NCBI GenBank assembly: GCA_036941025.1
Contig: JAYMNP010000001.1
Location: 868,001 to 932,000, forward strand
DNA: 64,000 bases
Source of the DNA: Lachnospiraceae bacterium JLR.KK002
GTDB lineage: Bacteria; Bacillota; Clostridia; Lachnospirales; Lachnospiraceae
Reading direction: 5' to 3'
The notes under the pieces are model-generated. The model was not told the DNA's origin, searched no databases, and saw nothing but the letters and a program-made list of their open reading frames with translations. This document shows positions 44,934 through 53,226 of the stretch, piece by piece (within the stretch, counting starts at the first letter, position 1; each line of letters opens with the position of its first letter). Position numbers and translations under genes: made by a program.

Positions 44934-45588
44934 AATCAGTAATCTCTACAACTTATCGGAAACCCTGGCTTCAGAATTATTTCAGGGCCTTACTTACCCC
45001 TGGGAGGCGCTGCCCAAAATCAGCGCATTTATCTGTAAACTGGGAGAAACTCTGGATGCGGAGAAATATGAGCAGCGGGGCGAGAACATCTGGATTGCCA
45101 GAACTGCAAAAGTTGCTCCCACAGCCAGTATCAACGGGCCGGTTATCATTGACGAGGAAGCGGAAATCCGCCATTGTGCTTTCATCCGGGGAAATGCCAT
45201 TGTGGGAAAAGGAGCTGTTGTGGGTAATTCCACGGAGCTGAAAAATGTAGTTCTGTTTAATAAAGTACAGGTGCCCCATTACAATTATGTGGGAGATTCC
45301 ATTCTGGGCTATAAATCCCATATGGGAGCAGGTTCCATCACCTCCAATGTGAAATCAGATAAAACTCTGGTGGTGGTGAAAGACAAAGAGCAGGAAATAG
45401 CCACAGGCTTAAAGAAATTCGGAGCCATGCTGGGAGATGAAGTGGAAGTGGGCTGCAACAGCGTTCTGAATCCGGGTACGGTAGTGGGAAGGAACAGCAA
45501 TATCTATCCTCTTTCCATGGTAAGGGGCGTGATACCTGCCAAATCCATATACAAGCAGAAAAATGATATTGTGGAAAAACAGAACTAA
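44920..45588 (+). CDS. left-handed beta-helix (hexapeptide repeat) acyl/nucleotidyl transferase-like protein
   Basis: The 222-residue protein is built mainly from hexapeptide repeats (about residues 60-200: AKVAPTASINGPVIID, GKGAVVGNSTELKN, GAGSITSNVKSD), like the C-terminal domain of GlmU. No nucleotidyltransferase domain is present. It is probably an acyltransferase or a sugar-nucleotide-pathway homologue of unknown substrate. ATG 44920 follows AAAGGAGG and lies inside the end of topB, 14 bp before its stop; the longer in-frame extension only repeats topB sequence out of frame. Confidence 0.85.
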   Translation: METCKISNLYNLSETLASELFQGLTYPWEALPKISAFICKLGETLDAEKYEQRGENIWIARTAKVAPTASINGPVIIDEEAEIRHCAFIRGNAIVGKGAVVGNSTELKNVVLFNKVQVPHYNYVGDSILGYKSHMGAGSITSNVKSDKTLVVVKDKEQEIATGLKKFGAMLGDEVEVGCNSVLNPGTVVGRNSNIYPLSMVRGVIPAKSIYKQKNDIVEKQN

Positions 45589-45606
45589 GTATAGTTGACA
45601 AAAAGC

Positions 45607-45660
45607 GCCATATGTACTATTGTATTAAATGAGTAATACAAAGAACATATGGCATTTTTA
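45607..45660 (+). terminator. terminator after the hexapeptide protein gene
   Basis: GCCATATGT (45607-45615) pairs with ACATATGGC (45645-45653), with a nested TGTATTA/TAATACA stem inside. ATTTTTAT follows. A strong, extended hairpin. Confidence 0.85.
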
Positions 45661-45661
45661 T

Positions 45662-45701
45662 CGGACAGAGATTTTCAGGTTTACGGGAGAACCTTTGTCC
45701 G
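45662..45701 (+). other. leader hairpin before the ABC exporter genes
   Basis: CGGACA (45662-45667) pairs with TGTCCG (45696-45701), and AGGTT (45677-45681) pairs with AACCT (45690-45694) inside. The structure ends just before the ribosome binding site of the ABC ATPase gene, so it may affect its translation. No known riboswitch is recognised. Confidence 0.35.
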
Positions 45702-45725
45702 GAATTTCAAAAAGGAGAGTGGGTT

Positions 45726-46427
45726 ATGTTAGAAATTCAGAGTCTGACAAAAAAATACGGACATTATCTGGCCGTAGACCATGTAAGTTTTACGGTTCCC
45801 GACGGAAAAGTGGGAATTTTGCTGGGGCCTAACGGAGCCGGAAAATCTACGATTATCAAGAGCATTGCCGGGCTTTTGCGTTATCAGGGCGGCGTCGGAA
45901 TTGAGCAGATGCCGGCAAGGACACTGGAGGCCAGGCGGATTTTTGCCTATGTGCCGGAACTGCCGGCCATGTTTGACGCGCTGACGGTACGGGAGCACAT
46001 TGAATATGTGCGCAGAGCTTACAATTCTTCCATTACCGATGAAGAAATTGAGCGGCTGCTGGTCCGCTTTGAACTGGAAGACAAACAGAACAAGCTGGGA
46101 AACGAGCTGTCCAAAGGTATGATGCAGAAAGTGAGCATCTGCTGCGCTCTGGCCATTAAGCCAAGGGTAATTCTGCTGGATGAGCCCATGGTGGGTCTGG
46201 ACCCTGCAGCCATCAGGGAACTGAAAGAAGTGCTTCTGGAACTGAAAGAGCAGGGCGTCACCATTTTAATCAGTACCCACATGCTGGAAATGGTGAAAGA
46301 ACTGTGGGACGTGATGTTTATTATGGAAAAAGGGAAAATCGTCGGCACTTTTACCAGAGAGCAGGCCAGAGATACGGATATTGAGGAACTGTTCTTCCGG
46401 ATTACGGGAGGCGGTGAAGCACAATGA
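45726..46427 (+). CDS. ABC transporter ATP-binding protein
   Basis: The 233-residue ATPase has Walker A GPNGAGKST, signature LSKGMMQKVS, Walker B VILLDEPMVGLD and the switch His in ISTHMLEM. The short form and the LSKGM signature fit exporters of the ABC-2 group. The ribosome binding site AAAGGAGAGTGGG lies upstream. It overlaps the permease gene by 4 bp (ATGA), so the two subunits are coupled. Substrate unknown. Confidence 0.93.
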   Translation: MLEIQSLTKKYGHYLAVDHVSFTVPDGKVGILLGPNGAGKSTIIKSIAGLLRYQGGVGIEQMPARTLEARRIFAYVPELPAMFDALTVREHIEYVRRAYNSSITDEEIERLLVRFELEDKQNKLGNELSKGMMQKVSICCALAIKPRVILLDEPMVGLDPAAIRELKEVLLELKEQGVTILISTHMLEMVKELWDVMFIMEKGKIVGTFTREQARDTDIEELFFRITGGGEAQ

Positions 46428-48010
46428 ATGGTCTGATTTATCTTTATAAAAGAACCATTATCAATCGAATCAAGAAGGCGCTGAAACGGCCGGTTACTTA
46501 TTTTGTGACGGTATTTATCCTGCTTTACGTGGTTATGATTTACAACAGCTTTAACATGATGATACAGGAAGGAAACTTTAATTCTGCCGGGAATCTGGTG
46601 ACGATTCTGTCCATGATTATTTTCTTTCTGATTCCGGGAAATCTGATCAGTTATGCAAAACGGAAGGGGCTGCTGTTTCGCCCCAGCGAGGTGCATTTTG
46701 TATTTTCTTCTCCGGTCAGTCCCAAAATGGTGCTGATGTTTGCAGGAGTAAAATCCTTTTCCGTAAATATTCTCGTGGGTCTGGCCATTGCGGTGGCAGG
46801 CGCACTGTGGTTTGAGGCCAGCCCGCTGCAGGCACTGTTATATTTTCTGTTTTTTGTGGTATTTGAAAGTATTCTGGAAGCCTCCTGTATTATTTTCTGT
46901 TACGGAAATGAAAAACTGCCGGAGAAATTTTTTTCGGTGCTTGTGATAGCCATGTATACCTTTATGGGATTTGTGGTGGGCATGGCGTCTTACCTGCTGA
47001 TTACCAGAGAACCTTCCTTTGGATTGCTGCAGAACTTTTTTTCCATGCCCATGATTCAGATGATTCCGGTGGTGGGGTGGAATGTTGCGGTGACCAGACT
47101 GATTTTTCTGGGGCCGGATGCGGTAAATATAACCGGAACGGTACTGTTTCTGGTGTCTACCGTGCTGATGTTTGCCGCTGCCTGGCGGATGCAGTGCACG
47201 GGTGATTATTACGAGGACGCCATGAAATTTGCAGACGAGTATCAGGAGCGGCGTGCGAAGCAGAAGAAGGGCATTGCCTCCGTTCCCTGGCTGGAAAAGC
47301 ACCGGAAGTTCCGGCAGGCTTCCGTGGAATACAAAGGCACCTGCGCCAAAGCCATTTATTTTCGGCAGATGCTGGAGTATAAGAAAAATCCCACCTTTAT
47401 TTTCGGATGGAATACGTTGCTGTGTCTGGGTCTTGGAGTCCTGATTGGGGCGGTAGGATACTTTAATGATGCAGTAAGCCAGTTTGGGCCTGCCAAAATC
47501 TTTATTATCCCAGGAGTGGCCAGTTATGTCGTATTTATTTTCAGCGGATACGCCACCAAATGGTCCAGGGAACTGGAGAATCCCTATACTTATCTGATTC
47601 CGGATACCCCTCTGAAAAAGGTGTGGTACGCCACAAAGATTGAGCATATCCGGGCTGTCGTGGACGGTGTACTGATTACCCTGCCGGGAGCGGTTGTGTT
47701 CGGAATCGGCCCGGTACTGACTGTGCTTACCATACTTCTCTATGTCTGCCTGCAGGCCAACCGGCTCTATTACGGAATGCTGGCGGACGCCCTGATTGGT
47801 AATATTCTGGGCAATACGGGACGTACTCTGGTTAAGATTCTGTTCCAGGGAATCGCCATTGGGATTGGAATTGTGGCGGCCATTGTGGCCGGGCTTCTGA
47901 TTTCAGTGGAAGCAGGATTTCTGGTGATGATTGTGGTGATGGGCCTTCTGACTTTTGCAGGAGCAGCCGCGTCCTCGGTTTCCTTTACAAAAATGGAAGT
48001 GCTGGAATAA
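46424..48010 (+). CDS. ABC exporter permease (putative ABC-exporter family)
   Basis: The 528-residue integral membrane protein has roughly ten to twelve hydrophobic segments with a cytoplasmic charged stretch in the middle (EYQERRAKQKKG, about residues 268-280). The N-terminus has FLIPGNLISYAKRKGLLFRPSEVHFVFSSPVS, shortened here to its key part LLFRPSEVHFVFSSP, typical of a large clostridial exporter permease family. It pairs with the upstream ATPase. Function and substrate are unknown. Confidence 0.85.
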   Translation: MNGLIYLYKRTIINRIKKALKRPVTYFVTVFILLYVVMIYNSFNMMIQEGNFNSAGNLVTILSMIIFFLIPGNLISYAKRKGLLFRPSEVHFVFSSPVSPKMVLMFAGVKSFSVNILVGLAIAVAGALWFEASPLQALLYFLFFVVFESILEASCIIFCYGNEKLPEKFFSVLVIAMYTFMGFVVGMASYLLITREPSFGLLQNFFSMPMIQMIPVVGWNVAVTRLIFLGPDAVNITGTVLFLVSTVLMFAAAWRMQCTGDYYEDAMKFADEYQERRAKQKKGIASVPWLEKHRKFRQASVEYKGTCAKAIYFRQMLEYKKNPTFIFGWNTLLCLGLGVLIGAVGYFNDAVSQFGPAKIFIIPGVASYVVFIFSGYATKWSRELENPYTYLIPDTPLKKVWYATKIEHIRAVVDGVLITLPGAVVFGIGPVLTVLTILLYVCLQANRLYYGMLADALIGNILGNTGRTLVKILFQGIAIGIGIVAAIVAGLLISVEAGFLVMIVVMGLLTFAGAAASSVSFTKMEVLE

Positions 48011-48084
48011 TGCTGATATCTGAAAAGAATATATAAAGCAGAAATCGCCGTATATGGGGCAGGCCATAGCGGCGGTTTCATTTT

Positions 48085-48313
48085 GTAGCAGTTCAGCCCG
48101 CGCCATTCGCAAAGGCACCTTTGGTGCTTTCTCGCTGCTTAACTTCACTGGCAACGCAGAGTAACTTCAGGGCTCCTCTCAACTCTGTTGGGTCCCTCCT
48201 CAGGTTAAATGCTAACTTTGATCATAAATGGGCGCTCCGCTCATAGCCTGCAAGACGTGTTCATTCATGTAAACATGATTCACCCGTCTTACAGGCTATG
48301 GCTGAACTGTTAC
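48085..48313. repeat. 229-bp inverted-repeat-flanked structured element
   Basis: GTAGCAGTTCAGCC (48085-48098) and GGCTGAACTGTTAC (48300-48313) are inverted repeats matching at 13 of 14 positions. Inside are further pairings: GCGCC near 48101 with GGCGC near 48231, AAAGGCACC/GGTGCTTT (48111-48130), CAACGCAGAGT/ACTCTGTTG (48152-48190) and ATAGCCTGCAAGACG/CGTCTTACAGGCTAT (about 48243-48299). The whole can fold as one branched structure. No open reading frame is credible. It could be a miniature mobile element or a structured RNA; the closing 14-mer recurs at 41170. Confidence 0.65.
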
Positions 48314-48516
48314 CGGTAAGTGCAAAATTTGTAAGGAAAATGCTGGACTATTTTCGCAAAATATGATTAAATATGAGTAAGAATGTGAAATACATAAAGA
48401 TGATTTAACATGGTTAGTATGCGTCATGTTTCTCCCGCTTTTGGGGCGCATGGCCATCCAGCTATGGAAGCAGCAGCTTTCATATAATAAATGTATACAT
48501 TGAAAGGAGTCTTAAA
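48314..48516 (+). promoter_or_regulatory. leader region of the IscU-like/GGGtGRT operon
   Basis: No gene is visible. A TATAAT at 48483-48488 could be the -10, without a clear -35. It is followed by a perfect 12-bp palindrome, AATGTATACATT (48490-48501), and AAAGGAG (48503-48509). Upstream, ATGCG (48419-48423) can pair with CGCAT (48447-48451), with CCC/GGG inside. The palindrome next to the start is a candidate operator. Confidence 0.4.
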
Positions 48517-49209
48517 ATGATTTACACGAAGGAAGTTGAAAACATGTGTCCGGTAGCCAAGGGCGCAAAACATGAACCAGCTCCAATTCCGGAAGAAGGA
48601 AAATGGGTGCATTCCAAGAAAATTGAGGATATTTCCGGTTTTACACACGGAATCGGCTGGTGTGCTCCCCAGCAGGGTGCATGTAAGCTCTCACTGAATG
48701 TAAAAAATGGCGTGATTGAGGAAGCTCTGGTAGAGACCATCGGATGTTCCGGCATGACCCACTCCGCAGCTATGGCAGCAGAGATTTTACAGGGCAAGAC
48801 CATTCTGGAAGCATTGAATACAGACCTTGTATGCGATGCAATTAACACAGCCATGAGAGAGCTGTTTTTACAGATTGTATACGGACGTACCCAGAGTGCA
48901 TTTTCTGACGACGGGCTGGCAGTAGGCGCTGGTCTGGAAGATTTGGGAAAAGGACTTCGTTCCCAGGTTGGTACCATGTATGCAACAAAAGAAAAAGGTG
49001 TTCGTTATCTTGAAATGGCAGAAGGTTATGTAACCGGTATTGCTCTGGATGCTGACAATGAAGTAATCGGATATCAGTTTGTAAGCCTTGGTAAAATGAC
49101 CGACTTTATCAAAAAAGGTGATGATCCTAATACCGCATGGGAGAAAGCAAAAGGCCAGTATGGCCGTGTGGCAGATGCAGCTAAGATTATCGACCCGCGG
49201 GCAGAATAG
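48517..49209 (+). CDS. IscU/NifU-like iron-sulfur scaffold protein paired with GGGtGRT protein
   Basis: The 230-residue protein has an IscU/NifU N-terminal-like core: Cys residues in HGIGWCAPQQGAC, then TIGCSGMTHSAAMAAEIL followed by GKTILEAL, which matches the scaffold second-Cys helix. The third scaffold Cys position may be DLVCDAIN. It is always-looking partner of the GGGtGRT gene 75 bp downstream; such pairs are known in gut clostridia but their role is not established. A cluster-binding role is inferred from the fold. Codon use (GGT, CGT, GTT rich) suggests high expression. AAAGGAG lies seven bases before the ATG. Confidence 0.85.
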   Translation: MIYTKEVENMCPVAKGAKHEPAPIPEEGKWVHSKKIEDISGFTHGIGWCAPQQGACKLSLNVKNGVIEEALVETIGCSGMTHSAAMAAEILQGKTILEALNTDLVCDAINTAMRELFLQIVYGRTQSAFSDDGLAVGAGLEDLGKGLRSQVGTMYATKEKGVRYLEMAEGYVTGIALDADNEVIGYQFVSLGKMTDFIKKGDDPNTAWEKAKGQYGRVADAAKIIDPRAE

Positions 49210-49284
49210 TCAGGAACAGACAGGCTGTTTCCGGTTTGTCTGGAGTTAAGTACCATTGTTCAAAAAGATAGGAGGACATTTCAA

Positions 49285-50295
49285 ATGGCTTTATTTGAAT
49301 CATATGAAAGAAGAATTGACCAGATTAATTCTGTGTTAAATAATTATGGAATCAGCTCCGTGGAAGAAGCTGAGAAAATTACAAAAGATGCTGGGCTTGA
49401 CGTTTACGAGCAGGTAAAGAAGATTCAGCCCATCTGTTTTGAAAACGCATGTTGGGCATATACCGTAGGAGCGGCAATTGCAATCAAAAAAGGTGCAAAA
49501 AGAGCGGCAGATGCAGCAGCAGCAATCGGAGAAGGCCTTCAGGCATTCTGTATTCCCGGTTCTGTTGCAGACCACAGAAAAGTAGGTCTTGGCCATGGAA
49601 ACCTTGGCAAAATGTTGCTGGAAGAAGAAACAGAGTGTTTCTGTTTCCTGGCTGGCCATGAGTCCTTTGCGGCAGCAGAAGGTGCGATTGGTATCGCTGA
49701 GAAAGCCAACAAGGTTCGCCAGAAACCTCTGCGCGTTATCTTAAATGGTCTTGGAAAAGACGCAGCGCAGATTATTTCCCGTATCAACGGATTTACTTTT
49801 GTAGAGACAAAATACGACTACAAAGAAGCAAAATTGAACGTTGTATATGAAAAACCGTATTCCGACGGTCTCCGTGCAACTGTAAAATGCTACGGTGCGG
49901 ATGATGTGCAGGAAGGCGTTGCAATTATGCACCATGAAAATGTGGGCGTTTCCATTACCGGTAACTCCACCAATCCCACACGTTTCCAGCATCCGGTAGC
50001 AGGTACATATAAGAAAGAATGCAATGAACAGGGTAAGAAATACTTCTCTGTTGCATCCGGCGGCGGTACCGGACGTACCCTTCATCCGGACAACATGGCA
50101 GCAGGACCGGCTTCCTACGGTATGACAGACACCATGGGACGTATGCACTCTGACGCACAGTTCGCAGGTTCTTCTTCCGTACCGGCTCACGTTGAGATGA
50201 TGGGCTTAATCGGAATGGGCAATAACCCGATGGTAGGAGCTACCGTTGCAGTTGCAGTTTCCATTGAGGAAGCGGCTAAGGCTGGGAAGTTCTAA
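49285..50295 (+). CDS. GGGtGRT protein
   Basis: The 336-residue protein carries the family-naming motif ASGGGTGRTLHPDN near residue 260. It also has a Gly-rich LGHGNLGKMLLEEETE segment and HHENVGVSITGNSTNPTRF. The family (Pfam GGGtGRT) has no established biochemical function; it travels with the IscU-like protein encoded just upstream, which suggests a metal-cofactor or redox role. AGGAGG precedes the ATG. Codon use suggests strong expression. The final 33 bp of the gene are an integration site: they recur at 56479-56511, and a strong terminator that probably belongs to this operon now lies beyond that second copy. Confidence 0.93.
   Translation: MALFESYERRIDQINSVLNNYGISSVEEAEKITKDAGLDVYEQVKKIQPICFENACWAYTVGAAIAIKKGAKRAADAAAAIGEGLQAFCIPGSVADHRKVGLGHGNLGKMLLEEETECFCFLAGHESFAAAEGAIGIAEKANKVRQKPLRVILNGLGKDAAQIISRINGFTFVETKYDYKEAKLNVVYEKPYSDGLRATVKCYGADDVQEGVAIMHHENVGVSITGNSTNPTRFQHPVAGTYKKECNEQGKKYFSVASGGGTGRTLHPDNMAAGPASYGMTDTMGRMHSDAQFAGSSSVPAHVEMMGLIGMGNNPMVGATVAVAVSIEEAAKAGKF
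50263..50295 (+). other. attL core at the 3' end of the GGGtGRT gene
   Basis: The 33 bp from ATTGAGGAAGC to the stop codon TAA are repeated in the same orientation at 56479-56511. The copies differ at two positions, both silent third-codon changes (GCG/GCA and GCT/GCC for Ala). This is the pattern left when an element integrates into a gene end and restores the coding sequence. Confidence 0.82.
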
Positions 50296-50311
50296 GAAAT
50301 AGTGTATTTAA

Positions 50312-50356
50312 AAGGGTTTCTGTTGACGTGAGATGTCAGCGGAAACCCTTAATTTT
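50312..50356 (+). terminator. terminator after the GGGtGRT gene, element side
   Basis: AAGGGTTTC (50312-50320) pairs with GAAACCCTT (50342-50350), with a shorter stem inside, followed by AATTTT. It was probably brought in by the integrated element and now ends the GGGtGRT transcript. Confidence 0.75.
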
Positions 50357-50360
50357 GCCA

Positions 50361-50408
50361 GGTAGCACACAAGTAACACACAGGTAGCACACATGGGGTA
50401 GCACACAA
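50361..50408 (+). repeat. four direct repeats, candidate integrase arm sites (left)
   Basis: Copies of (G/A)GTA(G/A)CACAC begin at 50361, 50372, 50383 and 50397, so spacings are 11, 11 and 14 bp. Two more copies lie at the right end (56416, 56427). Short direct repeats near an att core are the usual arm-type binding sites of tyrosine integrases. Confidence 0.7.
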
Positions 50409-50422
50409 ATATTTGAGATAAA

Positions 50423-50458
50423 AAAGGGTATCTGCATTTTACAGACACCCTTTAATGC
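50423..50458 (-). terminator. terminator for a lost minus-strand gene
   Basis: AAAGGGT (50423-50429) with TCTG pairs with CAGA and ACCCTTT (to 50453). On the minus strand the stem is followed by TTTTTTA. It lies 34 bp past the stop of the gene remnant at 50487. Confidence 0.6.
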
Positions 50459-50486
50459 GGTTTTATGTAACGGTTATTGCTTATGC

Positions 50487-50558
50487 TTAGAATATTGTAC
50501 CGGACAGTAAGGAATAATCCTTTAAATGTTCTAAAATGATATTCTGGACATATTCAAG
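50487..50558 (-). pseudogene. C-terminal remnant of an unknown gene cut by IS66
   Basis: Directly outside the left IS66 end the minus strand encodes 23 residues (start LEYVQNIILEHL, end SLLSGTIF) and a TAA stop, followed by a minus-strand terminator. It looks like the tail of a gene whose body has been lost. The gene position, next to attL and pointing at it, is where integrase genes often sit, but the sequence is too short to identify. Confidence 0.4.
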
Positions 50559-50634
50559 GTAACCGCCAAATAATAATGCGGTCAGATATAAAAATCACCC
50601 CAACCCTTTGCGAGTTGGAGTAATTTACTATAAT

Positions 50635-52247
50635 TCACATGCAATTTTTGATAGATTGGAGTTTTTCGCTCCAAGGTGCAAGCTTTGCGGGCTGAGCGTC
50701 TGTCATCTCTTTCGCTGGCCGATGCTCCAGAAGAAATTTCAGATATCCGTAAATGTTCAGATCATGTGCTTTTGCTATCTCAACCATGGTATATACTACA
50801 GCACTGGCATTTGCTCCGGAAACAGAATCACTGAACAGCCAGTTCTTCCGGCCAACTGCAAATGGGCGAATCGCATTCTCACTGAGATTATTCGTAAAGC
50901 TGCAGCGCCCATCTTCCAGATAGGTCTCCGCTGTATCCCGGCGGTTAAGGACATAATTCACTGCCTTATCCATACGGGTATTTCGGGCTGGTTTCTGTTG
51001 ATCCAGCCACAACCAGAAAGCCTCCAGAACAGGTTTTTCCTTCTCGAGACGCAGCTGCTTCCTTTTTTCATAATCACCAGGATATTTTTTGTTGATAGAA
51101 TCCTCTATGGCGAACAACCGGTTACAGTACTGGACTCCCTGAACAGCTGGCTGTAATCATACTGTTTCCCCTTGGGAACGGCATCGATAAAGTATTTGCG
51201 GATATGTGCCCAGCAGGAACACCGTCTGATATTCGGCAGGCTGTTATAGCCCTGATAACCATCGGTTTCCAGATACCCATGGTACCCTTTCAGGAACTCC
51301 TTTGCATGGCTGCCGCTTCTGGTAGGTGAATAGCCATACAGGATAATGGTTGGAAGACCATCTTCACCACTGCGGAACAGCCACATGAAAGACTGCGCCT
51401 GTGCCCGGCGGTCTTCTTCTTTCAGCACCTGGACCTTGGTCGCATCTGCCATTGCAAAGCTGCGCTTTAGCAGTTCCCGGCGGAAGTAATCATACATTGG
51501 CTGAAAATAATTCTGTGAGCAGTAGATGATCCAGTTGGCAAGTGTGGTACGGCTGATCTGGGCTCCATACTGTTTCCAGTCCTTCTCCTGACGGTAAAGC
51601 GGAAGCCTGTTGGCATACTTCTGATACATGGTCCATGCAACGGTGGATGCAGAAGCAGGACCTTTCCCAACCAGGGCTTTCGGAACCTGTGACTTTATGA
51701 TCACAGGTTTTTCGGTATCTCCCAGTCCTTCCTTACACGATGGACAGCCATAGTTTTGGCTGTAGTATTCAATCACTTTGCATGTGGCGGGAATAAATTC
51801 CAGCTCGCGGCGGACATACTCTTCGCCAATCAAAACCATCTGTGTACCGCAGACCGGACAGACCTGATCTTCTTCTGGCAGAGGGATGACTACTTTTTCC
51901 ACTTTCAGTCCTTTATAAAGATCCTCGTGGGTGGCTTTCTTCTTACGGGTATGTTCCCGGATCACGGCCGTTTCTTCCAACTGGGATAGATCCTGCTCCA
52001 CCCCAGCTTCATCGAAAAGATTCTGCTGTCCGGGAATGTCATTGGATCTTTTTTCGCTGGAGGAGCCGAAAAGCTTTTTGGTCAGATAATCCACCTGTTC
52101 CTGAAGGGCTTTTTCATGACTGGATTTTTCATCAATAACAAGACGGAGAGATTTGATCAGCTCAGTCAGCTCAGAGACCATTGTTTTCAGTTGTGATATG
52201 GTGTCCTTCAGCTCTCGCAGCTGGATATCTTTTGCACTGGAAGCCAT
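50635..52247 (-). pseudogene. tnpC: IS66 transposase TnpC, frameshifted
   Basis: Two reading frames together make one IS66 transposase. The first (52247 to 51105) has the coiled-coil N-terminus, the zinc-binding CPVCGTQM / CPSC region and the catalytic core up to YDYSQ. The second (to 50635) continues with AVQGVQYCNRLFAIED through the C-terminal SENAIRPFAVGRKNWLF. The break is at about 51140-51153, near CAGCCAGC, where a small deletion shifts the frame. The product would be truncated before the final catalytic Glu region. Confidence 0.87.
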
Positions 52248-52388
52248 CGTTCTCTCCTTGGATTTACTCCCTTTATTATACCAGAAACCGGGATATTTCT
52301 AAAGGAAAACAAGGGCTGAAAAACGCTGAATTTATAAGGAAATCCGCCATTTTTCTGTGCAGGATTTTTTACAAAATCCAGAGGTGTT

Positions 52389-52730
52389 TCACTCTGTTTT
52401 GAGGGCTTTTGGCTGGTCAATATCAATCCCCGACATCAGCCAGTCAAACTCCCGCCAGGAAAGATTCCGGACTTCCGACTGTTTCCTGGGCCATTGATAA
52501 CCTCCTGGAACAGACAGCCTTTTATAAATGAGGACGAAGCCATCCGGTTCATGGAATAAGGCTTTAATCCTGTCCCGCCTCCTTCCGCAGAACAGGAAAA
52601 GTGCGCTGGAGGCAGGATCCATCTTCAGCTGGTCTTCAATAATAGTGCAGAGACCATCAATCGATTTGCGCATGTCCGTATAGCCGCAGACAATGTAAAT
52701 CTTCTCAAGCCCGGAGATATCGCCTAACAT
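52389..52730 (-). CDS. tnpB: IS66 accessory protein TnpB
   Basis: The 113-residue protein has the IS66 Orf2 signature GYTDMRKSIDGL and LFLFCGRRRDRIKAL. It is needed for IS66 transposition in studied members, though its biochemical action is unclear. It overlaps tnpA by 7 bp. Intact in this copy. Confidence 0.92.
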   Translation of the reverse strand: MLGDISGLEKIYIVCGYTDMRKSIDGLCTIIEDQLKMDPASSALFLFCGRRRDRIKALFHEPDGFVLIYKRLSVPGGYQWPRKQSEVRNLSWREFDWLMSGIDIDQPKALKTE

Positions 52731-53122
52731 GAAGTCTCCCGGATGAGACGAAGTGTCCTGGTGAGCAGAACAGGATCGGCATCATTACAGATGCGGACAG
52801 TAACATCTTTCATGGTCACTTCAATCGTATGTGAATTATCAAGGTGCATTTGCTGTATCTGTGATGTGGTATACTGCTGCGGAACAATGTCAACAGGAAC
52901 CACATCCTGTTTTGGAGATGGGTTCTCAAGATGACCATAGTTTGGTGCTGGAATCTGATCCGAAGCCGCTTTTCGACAACGGCTTACCCAGTTATAAAAG
53001 GTGCTTACTGCAATGCCGTTTTCACGGCACCAGTCAGCATCTGTCATGCCGCTTTGGCGGCATTCATTAATAAGCCGGATCTGTTCCGCCATCGGAACAC
53101 GGGCTTTGCGAGTAGCTGACAT
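52724..53122 (-). CDS. tnpA: IS66 accessory protein TnpA
   Basis: The 132-residue protein has an N-terminal helix-turn-helix (MAEQIRLINECRQSGMT...GIAVSTFYNWV) typical of IS66 TnpA/IS3-type Orf1 proteins, likely binding the IS ends. It is the first gene of the IS operon, about 100 bp inside the right inverted repeat. Intact. Confidence 0.9.
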   Translation of the reverse strand: MSATRKARVPMAEQIRLINECRQSGMTDADWCRENGIAVSTFYNWVSRCRKAASDQIPAPNYGHLENPSPKQDVVPVDIVPQQYTTSQIQQMHLDNSHTIEVTMKDVTVRICNDADPVLLTRTLRLIRETSC

Positions 53123-53226
53123 AGCTTATCCTCCATAATTGTAGTGAAATAGTCTAAATATCTTTCGCCTACAATTATAGAGGGAATTAGCGGATTAGAA
53201 AATCCGCAGGAATATTTGGCGCTTAC

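Larger units (their letters stand above)
50559..53226 (-). mobile_element. IS66-family insertion sequence
   Basis: The 2668-bp element carries tnpA, tnpB and tnpC on the minus strand. Its ends are inverted repeats: GTAACCGCCAAATAATAATG at the left and, read from the other strand, GTAAGCGCCAAATATTCCTG at the right, matching at 16 of these 20 positions. The 8 bp outside the two ends are TATTCAAG and GGTAGTCA, so there is no target-site duplication, and a broken gene lies on each side. This suggests deletion or recombination next to the IS after insertion. tnpC is frameshifted, so this copy is probably inactive. Confidence 0.88.

Noticed and set aside
49336-49659. Minus-strand frame opposite the GGGtGRT gene
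   Set aside because: Shadow frame without start signal or protein resemblance.
50361-50408. CRISPR-like array of short repeats
   Set aside because: The units are about 10 bp with almost no spacer, far from the 28-37 bp repeats and similar spacers of CRISPR; they fit arm sites better.
51105-51160. Programmed frameshifting in IS66 tnpC
   Set aside because: No slippery heptamer is visible and IS66 TnpC is normally a single frame; a small deletion in CAGCCAGC explains it.
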